DNA of 46,476 bases, taken from assembly GCA_015065665.1 (NCBI GenBank), contig SVPX01000004.1, positions 1 to 46,476 on the forward strand, read 5' to 3'. How positions within the stretch are numbered: position 1 is the first letter of the stretch; the number at the start of each line of letters is the position of its first letter. The translations under genes were made by a program, and so were the position numbers. A model generated the notes under the pieces. The model had not been told where the DNA came from. It did not search any database and saw nothing but the letters and a program-made list of their open reading frames with translations. Shown piece after piece: positions 42,042 through 46,476 of this stretch. Source of the DNA: Oscillospiraceae bacterium (GTDB lineage: Bacteria; Bacillota; Clostridia; Oscillospirales; Acutalibacteraceae).

Positions 42042-42494
42042 ATGAACGAACTTAAATATATAACACTCAGAGAAAAACCTGAAATCGAAAAGAAAGCAGC
42101 AAAATGGTTCAATAGCAAGTGGTGTGTACCCGAAGAAGCATACCTTGAGTGTATGGATGCATATCTCAACAAAGAAACCGAGTACGGCTGGTATCTCTGC
42201 CTTGACGGCGAAAATATTGTAGGCGGTCTGGGTGTTATTGAAAACGACTTCCACGACAGAAAGGATTTATCACCCAATGTGTGTGCTGTATACACCGAAG
42301 AATCACACCGCAAACAGGGTATCGCAGGTGCACTTCTGAACATGGCAGTTGAAGATATGAGGGCAAAAGGCATCTCCCCTGTTTATCTTGTAACAGACCA
42401 CACAGGCTTCTACGAGCGATATGGCTGGGAATTCCTCTGTATGGTACAGGGTGACGGCGAACCTGACATGACAAGAATGTATATCCACAGATAA
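42042..42494 (+). CDS. GNAT family N-acetyltransferase
   Basis: A 150-residue acetyltransferase of the GNAT fold. The acetyl-CoA site is in NVCAVYTEESHRKQGIAGALL (about residues 77-99), with the motif A pattern Arg-x-x-Gly-x-Ala/Gly, and the final strand-helix VYLVTDHTGFYERYGWEFLC (about 116-135) is typical of the group that ends in a Phe-Tyr-x-Arg-x-Gly-Trp block. Likely acetylates a small molecule or a protein amino group; the substrate is unknown. AAAGGAGAA precedes the ATG with 6-base spacing. It is a complete, single-domain gene with a possible hairpin leader and no clear operon partner (122 bases to the next gene). Confidence 0.9.
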   Translation: MNELKYITLREKPEIEKKAAKWFNSKWCVPEEAYLECMDAYLNKETEYGWYLCLDGENIVGGLGVIENDFHDRKDLSPNVCAVYTEESHRKQGIAGALLNMAVEDMRAKGISPVYLVTDHTGFYERYGWEFLCMVQGDGEPDMTRMYIHR

Positions 42495-42615
42495 AAGAAG
42501 CCGTCCACAAGCGTTTTTCCTCATACTGCAGGAAATAGTAATTGTTACCGTTTCAAATTTCTGATATATTAATTTATGATAAGATAATAAACCAATAAGG
42601 AAAGCGGGTGTACAA

Positions 42616-43530
42616 ATGAACAATAACTCTCAAAGAAGAGCTTGTCTTATCGGACTTGGATTAATAACCGAACACTATCTGACAGGTCTGAGCAAATCGG
42701 AATTTCTCCGTGTATGTGCAGTTTCAGATCTGAATGAAAATGCCGCAGGCCGTAAGCATTACAGCACTCTCCCCTTTTATTCCGACTATAAAGTAATGCT
42801 GTCTGAGCAGGATCCCGATTATGTAATCATATCCACACCACCTCAGACTCATTATCAGATTGCGTCCTACTGTCTGAGCAATAACATCAACATAATAATA
42901 GAAAAACCCGTTACACTCTGTATGGAGGATTTCAACGCTCTTCAAGTATTGGCAAAAAACAACAATCTTGTTTTCAGAACCCTGTTTCATTGGCACGGCG
43001 GAATCGAAACCCGCGCTTTCACCCAGGATTACAATGCCTCTCAAATCAAAGAAATCAAAGTAAATGTCTTTGACCCTTACTGTACTGATGGAATTATAAA
43101 ACCCGACCGCAGACCTCTTATGGGAGCGTGGATAGACAGCGGTGTCAATATTCTGTCTATGATAAGGCTGTGGCTTCCCTTCGATTCCTTGGAGGTTATA
43201 AGTGTCTGTTCAGACCGTTGCAAGGAAACAGGTCTGCCTGTATTTGTAAACGCAAAACTGATAATTGACAAGATTCCCGTAGAGATTACTATTGATTGGT
43301 GCAAAGGTATAAACCAAAAGGAGAGTTACATCACACTTGGTGAAAAAACACTCTATATTAATCACTCTGCCCAAACCATACAAACCGACCAAGGCTCTGT
43401 TGATTATTCCCGTATACCTCGTCTTGATGAGCATTACAATTACCTTTTCACCAATATGGACCAAAACTCAAACGCAGATTTTTCCCACAGTGTACACAAG
43501 GCACTTTTTGAGGTGGACAACAAATTATGA
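42616..43530 (+). CDS. Gfo/Idh/MocA family oxidoreductase
   Basis: A 304-residue NAD(P)-dependent dehydrogenase. The N-terminal Rossmann part starts CLIGLGLITEHYLTGL and contains PDYVIISTPPQTHYQIA and the family signature E96-K97-P98 (IIIEKPVTLCMEDF). The C-terminal part has GAWIDSGVNILSMIRLW, equivalent to the Gly-x-x-x-Asp-x-Gly-x-His block, but the His is replaced by Asn, so catalysis may be altered. These enzymes oxidise or reduce sugar and inositol-like substrates or biliverdin-type compounds. The gene is slightly short for the family. Its stop overlaps the next start by 4 bases (ATGA at 43527-43530), so the two products are coupled. AAGGAAAGCGGGTG is a poor but acceptable ribosome site. 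Confidence 0.88.
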   Translation: MNNNSQRRACLIGLGLITEHYLTGLSKSEFLRVCAVSDLNENAAGRKHYSTLPFYSDYKVMLSEQDPDYVIISTPPQTHYQIASYCLSNNINIIIEKPVTLCMEDFNALQVLAKNNNLVFRTLFHWHGGIETRAFTQDYNASQIKEIKVNVFDPYCTDGIIKPDRRPLMGAWIDSGVNILSMIRLWLPFDSLEVISVCSDRCKETGLPVFVNAKLIIDKIPVEITIDWCKGINQKESYITLGEKTLYINHSAQTIQTDQGSVDYSRIPRLDEHYNYLFTNMDQNSNADFSHSVHKALFEVDNKL

Positions 43531-44777
43531 GAAAACTATTGAACAAAGCCGTTATTTTCTTTAAAAAAGAGCATGTTACAAAGTACATAATAGAAATCTC
43601 TGCATTTCTGATTGGCTTCTCTTTGTTGGTACATCTGGCAGTGAATGATGTTGTCAGCAATGTTTTCGGTACAATTGTTGGTTTTATGATTTCTTCCATG
43701 TTCCTTTATTTATGTAAAATCATAATCGGACTTCTGGAAGACACCATGAAAATCAATTACAACACCGAAGAGTTGTTACAAATCTATCATGGTTGTCCCG
43801 AATACAGAAAAAGCCTTGAATCCTGCGGAACAAAGGTTGAGTTTGCCTATGCTGACTTACTGATAAACAATGATTACAGTTTTTCTGTGGTAGATAATCC
43901 CACCGATTATTTTGAACTGGATGAGTTCATCCACAGCAACTATACACATCTGTTCTCAGCTCACTCAAATTCTGCAAAAAAGAACTTTGACACCATAAGG
44001 CTTGACAGATTCGACTCTGACACAAAGACCTTCTACCTGTCTAGAAGTACATACTTCAACCATCTGGTAACAAACAGAGCCGTAGACTTCAATCTTTTTG
44101 AGGATGTTACCCTGAGAAACATATTTGAATACGGACCTCGGCTTTCACCTCTGGAAATGTCTAAGATGTCCAATCATATAGGAATAAACGGACTTGTATT
44201 TCTCAGTGACGGAAGGCTTCTTATTCCCCGCCGTAAAACAAGTTCTACCATATCAAAGAACAAGATAACATCATCTATCGCTGTTATGCTGAATTTTCCA
44301 AACGAATTCAGTCATAACCCTAAAGATGCCCAAATCACAACCGACTATCTCTTAAGAGGAAATATTATCAAGAACCTCTCTGACAGAGTAAAGCTCCCCA
44401 AAGATGCCATTGACGAGGCACAGACAGAGATTGTATTCCTGGGATTCGGTCAGAATATCTATGAGGGCGGCAAACCGCAGTTTTACTTTATGGTAAAGCT
44501 CAACAACATCGATACCGCCACATATTTCAGAAAAAGAAAAGAATATATCGATGAGCAGAAACGAGCAGGCAAAAAAGATTTTATAGATGTTGACAAGTGT
44601 ATGTATGTAGCCGATTACAACAGCTTCAAGTATGTAAAAGGCCATGTAAAATTCACCACCTATGATGAACACAACAAACCCTCTAGGTCTACCGCAGGGT
44701 ATGAGATGTCCTACTTATGTAACCTGTGGCATTACGAAAAACACAAGTCTTCTGCTATACATCCAAGCAAAAAATAA
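43527..44777 (+). CDS. Membrane-tethered protein with a degenerate Nudix-like region
   Basis: A 416-residue protein. Two N-terminal membrane helices (about 17-36 and 42-66) leave a soluble domain of 350 residues. The middle contains YADLLINNDYSFSVVDNPTD and DTKTFYLSRSTYFNHLVTNR. From about 222, INGLVFLSDGRLLIPRRKTS looks like the first strands of a Nudix fold, and VFLGFGQNIYEGGKPQFYF like a later one, but the region between lacks the canonical E-x-x-E-E box, so it would not be an ordinary pyrophosphatase. It is translationally coupled to a Gfo/Idh/MocA oxidoreductase. It may act on a nucleotide-linked sugar or a related ligand, but this is a guess. No family assigned. Confidence 0.55.
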   Translation: MRKLLNKAVIFFKKEHVTKYIIEISAFLIGFSLLVHLAVNDVVSNVFGTIVGFMISSMFLYLCKIIIGLLEDTMKINYNTEELLQIYHGCPEYRKSLESCGTKVEFAYADLLINNDYSFSVVDNPTDYFELDEFIHSNYTHLFSAHSNSAKKNFDTIRLDRFDSDTKTFYLSRSTYFNHLVTNRAVDFNLFEDVTLRNIFEYGPRLSPLEMSKMSNHIGINGLVFLSDGRLLIPRRKTSSTISKNKITSSIAVMLNFPNEFSHNPKDAQITTDYLLRGNIIKNLSDRVKLPKDAIDEAQTEIVFLGFGQNIYEGGKPQFYFMVKLNNIDTATYFRKRKEYIDEQKRAGKKDFIDVDKCMYVADYNSFKYVKGHVKFTTYDEHNKPSRSTAGYEMSYLCNLWHYEKHKSSAIHPSKK

Positions 44778-44790
44778 AACAAATCAAAGA

Positions 44791-44847
44791 AGCGTTGCAA
44801 AATGAGGATTAACATCAATCACATCCTCAGACTGCAACGCTTTTTGT
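44791..44847. terminator. Two-tier hairpin terminator, repeat family member 1
   Basis: Outer stem AGCGTTGCA / TGCAACGCT (44791-44799 with 44833-44841) and inner stem TGAGGAT / ATCCTCA (44803-44809 with 44823-44829), then TTTTT. It lies between convergent genes. Nearly the same outer stem and following TTGTATA recur at 46306-46355. Confidence 0.85.
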
Positions 44848-44903
44848 ATAGTTAGAAAGCAGGTTCCACCAACTCAAACAAACACAAACCTACCCATATA
44901 TAT

Positions 44904-45512
44904 TCATTCAGAATCCGGCTTCTGCCCATTGTGAGCATTCCATTTACATTCCGTAACTTCCATATCTGTAAATGTTGCCTTGAATGATGAATCCTCAGGG
45001 CTGCAGGCATAAACGCCAAAACGAATTATACCGCCTCCATTCCACATATGGCACATACGCATCTGTTTGAACACAACACCATCCTCTGAGCACTCAAGGC
45101 AATAATCATCCTCGCGTCTGCTGAGCCTATACCACATTGACCTGATATCCGCATCAATTTCTGTTGTTGCCCAATCAGAATAACCATTGTTTGTCACAAC
45201 ACTGCCAAGGTGCTGGAATCGGCGATTCTCATATTCAATGGAGCATTTAAGCCAGTTCTCACTGTCCAGATACATTACAATTCCGCACTGGTCAAACCTG
45301 TGTTTACTCTCAAACTCAGTCCTGACAGCAAATGAAAAATACTTATCCTCCGTCTCCATCTGCAGCACAGGAGCGTTATCATTTCTGAAATGATAATATG
45401 TCCTTTGCCACAAATCCGTATGAGGACTTGTCACGATTTCAATTCTGTCAGCAGATATTTTATATTCGGAAGGCTCTCTTGTCCATTGCAGTTTGGTCAC
45501 ATCAAAATCCAT
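44904..45512 (-). CDS. DUF1349 family protein
   Basis: A 202-residue soluble protein with no signal peptide. The pattern YFSFAVRTEFESKHRFDQCG, then IVMYLDSENWLKCSIEYENR and SYEGWTT-like SDWATTEI, with a final IRFGVYACSPEDSSFKATFTD, is that of DUF1349, a concanavalin-like beta-sandwich of about 200 residues common in bacteria and fungi. It probably binds or acts on a carbohydrate, but no activity is established. GGGGGA stands 5 bases before the ATG. It is a single gene between two terminators or promoters. Confidence 0.88.
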   Translation of the reverse strand: MDFDVTKLQWTREPSEYKISADRIEIVTSPHTDLWQRTYYHFRNDNAPVLQMETEDKYFSFAVRTEFESKHRFDQCGIVMYLDSENWLKCSIEYENRRFQHLGSVVTNNGYSDWATTEIDADIRSMWYRLSRREDDYCLECSEDGVVFKQMRMCHMWNGGGIIRFGVYACSPEDSSFKATFTDMEVTECKWNAHNGQKPDSE

Positions 45513-45657
45513 TGCAATCCCCCATCAGATTTTTAAAATTATCAAACTGATTATATCATACAGTTTCAAATTTTACCACCCGATATTATACGACATTTAT
45601 TGTGTTCGCCTTCAAGAATGGGAGTGAGGCGGAGGTGTAAAAGATATTAAGTTTATA

Positions 45658-45687
45658 TTGATATCATTTTATTTGTTGTGATATAAT
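45658..45687 (+). promoter_or_regulatory. Promoter of the cytidine deaminase gene
   Basis: TTGATA (45658-45663), an 18-base spacer and an exact TATAAT (45682-45687), about 38 bases upstream of the start codon. Confidence 0.65.
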
Positions 45688-45725
45688 CAACTCGATAAAC
45701 TTGAATTTGTGGAGGCAAACTATAT

Positions 45726-46160
45726 ATGGATATTTGGGAAAGAATGTATGAAAAAGCAAAGGAACAGTATCATCCTGAAGAAGTATCACCATTTGTCTAT
45801 GCACATAATGTTGTTTGTGCTTTGGAAGCGGAGAATGGAGAAATATACGTGGGATTTTGTGTTGAGAGTTGCAGCGGAGTACTTAATCTATGTGCGGAGC
45901 GAGTAGCTGCATTGAATATGTATGTAAATAGTGGACAAACAAAGATAAAACGTTTGATTGCATTTCGTGATAGTGCTCCGAATGGCGGAGGTAGTGGTAT
46001 GCCATGTGGAGCTTGTCGTGAATTTTTGTATCAACTTAATGAAGAAAACGAGAACATAGAAATTATGTATGATTTTGAAAAAAGAGAGATAATCACATTA
46101 AAAGAACTGATGCCAAATTGGTGGGGGAAAGAACGGTATGCCGAAGCTAAAATAGACTGA
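45726..46160 (+). CDS. Cytidine deaminase-like zinc enzyme
   Basis: A 144-residue protein of the cytidine deaminase family. The zinc site is complete: C56-A-E58-R supplies one Cys and the catalytic Glu, and P-C94-G-A-C97-R-E the two other Cys, as in homotetrameric CDA and blasticidin-S deaminase types. It would convert cytidine or deoxycytidine to uridine, or a related base such as blasticidin. The region FCVESCSGVLNLCAERVAAL is slightly unusual before the Glu (Ser-Cys-Ser-Gly). GGAGG lies before the ATG. Proline codons are CCA, CCT or CCG, never CCC, and CGT/TTG are frequent, unlike its CCC-rich neighbours, hinting at transfer. The 208 bases after it hold an ACAAATT / AATTTGT palindrome (46182-46197) and the terminator repeat. 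Confidence 0.9.
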   Translation: MDIWERMYEKAKEQYHPEEVSPFVYAHNVVCALEAENGEIYVGFCVESCSGVLNLCAERVAALNMYVNSGQTKIKRLIAFRDSAPNGGGSGMPCGACREFLYQLNEENENIEIMYDFEKREIITLKELMPNWWGKERYAEAKID

Positions 46161-46305
46161 TAGTTTTTAGTTGACGGAGCTACAAATTCCAATTTGTCGA
46201 GCTGAAACAAAAATTCAGTCATTTAACGATTACCTTATAATTTAACGATAGGTTTATTGTTTTTACCGGCTTAATTGCAAAACTTCATATTTTTACACAG
46301 CAAAA

Positions 46306-46355
46306 AAGCGTTGCGGATGAGAGGAGATACAAAAATACTCCTTCAAACTGCAACG
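46306..46355. terminator. Two-tier hairpin terminator, repeat family member 2
   Basis: Outer stem AAGCGTTGC / GCAACGCTT (46306-46314 with 46340-46348) with an inner GGAG / CTCC pair, then TTGTTTGTATA. It sits between the convergent deaminase and ZIP transporter genes and resembles the terminator at 44791-44847. Confidence 0.82.
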
Positions 46356-46368
46356 CTTGTTTGTATAT

Positions 46369-46476
46369 TCAACTTAAGATAGTATCCGTTAAAAGCATTA
46401 AACAAAAGCCAATTAGCAAGGCATACGTAGAAGCTCTCTCGTTGCCATGAGCATGAGTTTCGGGTATCATTTCATC
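46369..46476 (-). CDS. ZIP family metal transporter, C-terminus (5' partial)
   Basis: The last 35 codons and stop of a gene that runs off the right edge on the reverse strand. The peptide has DEMIPETHAHGNERASTY, matching the conserved Asp-Glu-x-Ile-Pro-Glu-x-His-x-His-Gly stretch near the end of ZIP/ZupT permeases, then one hydrophobic helix (ALLIGFCLMLLTDTIL) that closes the protein. ZIP proteins import zinc or other divalent metals, and the His/Glu residues line the transport path. The stop codon lies about 20 bases from the hairpin terminator at 46306-46355. The fragment is short, but the motif is distinctive. Confidence 0.78.
   Translation of the reverse strand, partial: DEMIPETHAHGNERASTYALLIGFCLMLLTDTILS

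Noticed and set aside
1-46476. Insertion sequences, prophage, tRNA or rRNA genes
   Set aside because: No transposase, integrase, phage structural gene, cloverleaf or rRNA-like sequence was seen anywhere in the window.

Overview
The window looks like chromosome of a gut-type anaerobic Clostridia, most likely an Oscillospiraceae / Ruminococcus or [Eubacterium] siraeum relative. This is inferred from four things: a dockerin module at the left edge, very large secreted GH25 proteins with Cys/His repeats, a membrane-anchored serpin, and a moderate-GC genome with TTG/GTG starts and good AGGAGG ribosome binding sites. No rRNA, tRNA, CRISPR array, insertion sequence or prophage was found. Both edges cut genes: a dockerin-bearing SGNH hydrolase on the left and a ZIP metal transporter on the right.

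Layout. 1-500: tail of an SGNH esterase with a type I dockerin. 514-1446: an AEC-family permease, reverse strand. 1644-5931: one forward operon with a sigma factor, an overlapping membrane anti-sigma-like protein, a DUF4358-type lipoprotein, an MBOAT O-acyltransferase and a DHHW/AlgJ-like partner, i.e. a regulated envelope or exopolysaccharide acetylation unit. 5982-6566: a divergent XRE repressor and orphan PqqD-like protein around a consensus promoter with an overlapping operator-like palindrome. 6616-9418: reverse operon with a small membrane protein, an ABC exporter and exonuclease III. 9430-9817: a gene-free stretch that may encode a small RNA. 9818-15015: reverse genes for an XRE regulator, a secreted lipoprotein, a nitroreductase and a TIR-Sel1 protein.

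15183-38233 is the striking part. Three giant secreted proteins (2185, 2403 and 1561 residues, all reverse) pair a cell-wall-type N-terminal domain (two GH25 muramidases, one possible Ser-Gly-Cys enzyme) with long repeat regions. Two of them share a 16-residue Cys/His repeat, a roughly 100-residue beta-rich module and a roughly 320-residue C-terminal domain. Between giants two and three lies a forward cassette: a second sigma factor overlapped by 4 bases by a serpin that carries an anti-sigma-like cytoplasmic tail and one membrane helix. The natural hypothesis is that the extracellular serpin senses proteases and controls the sigma factor. An unrecognised membrane protein and a Nudix hydrolase follow.

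38490-46476 holds ordinary accessory genes: several unknown membrane proteins, a GNAT acetyltransferase, a Gfo/Idh/MocA oxidoreductase translationally coupled to a membrane protein with a Nudix-like segment, a DUF1349 protein, a cytidine deaminase, and the last 35 codons of a ZIP transporter. Two look-alike hairpin terminators near the right end suggest a dispersed terminator repeat. All functions are inferred from sequence features read by eye; no database search was possible.
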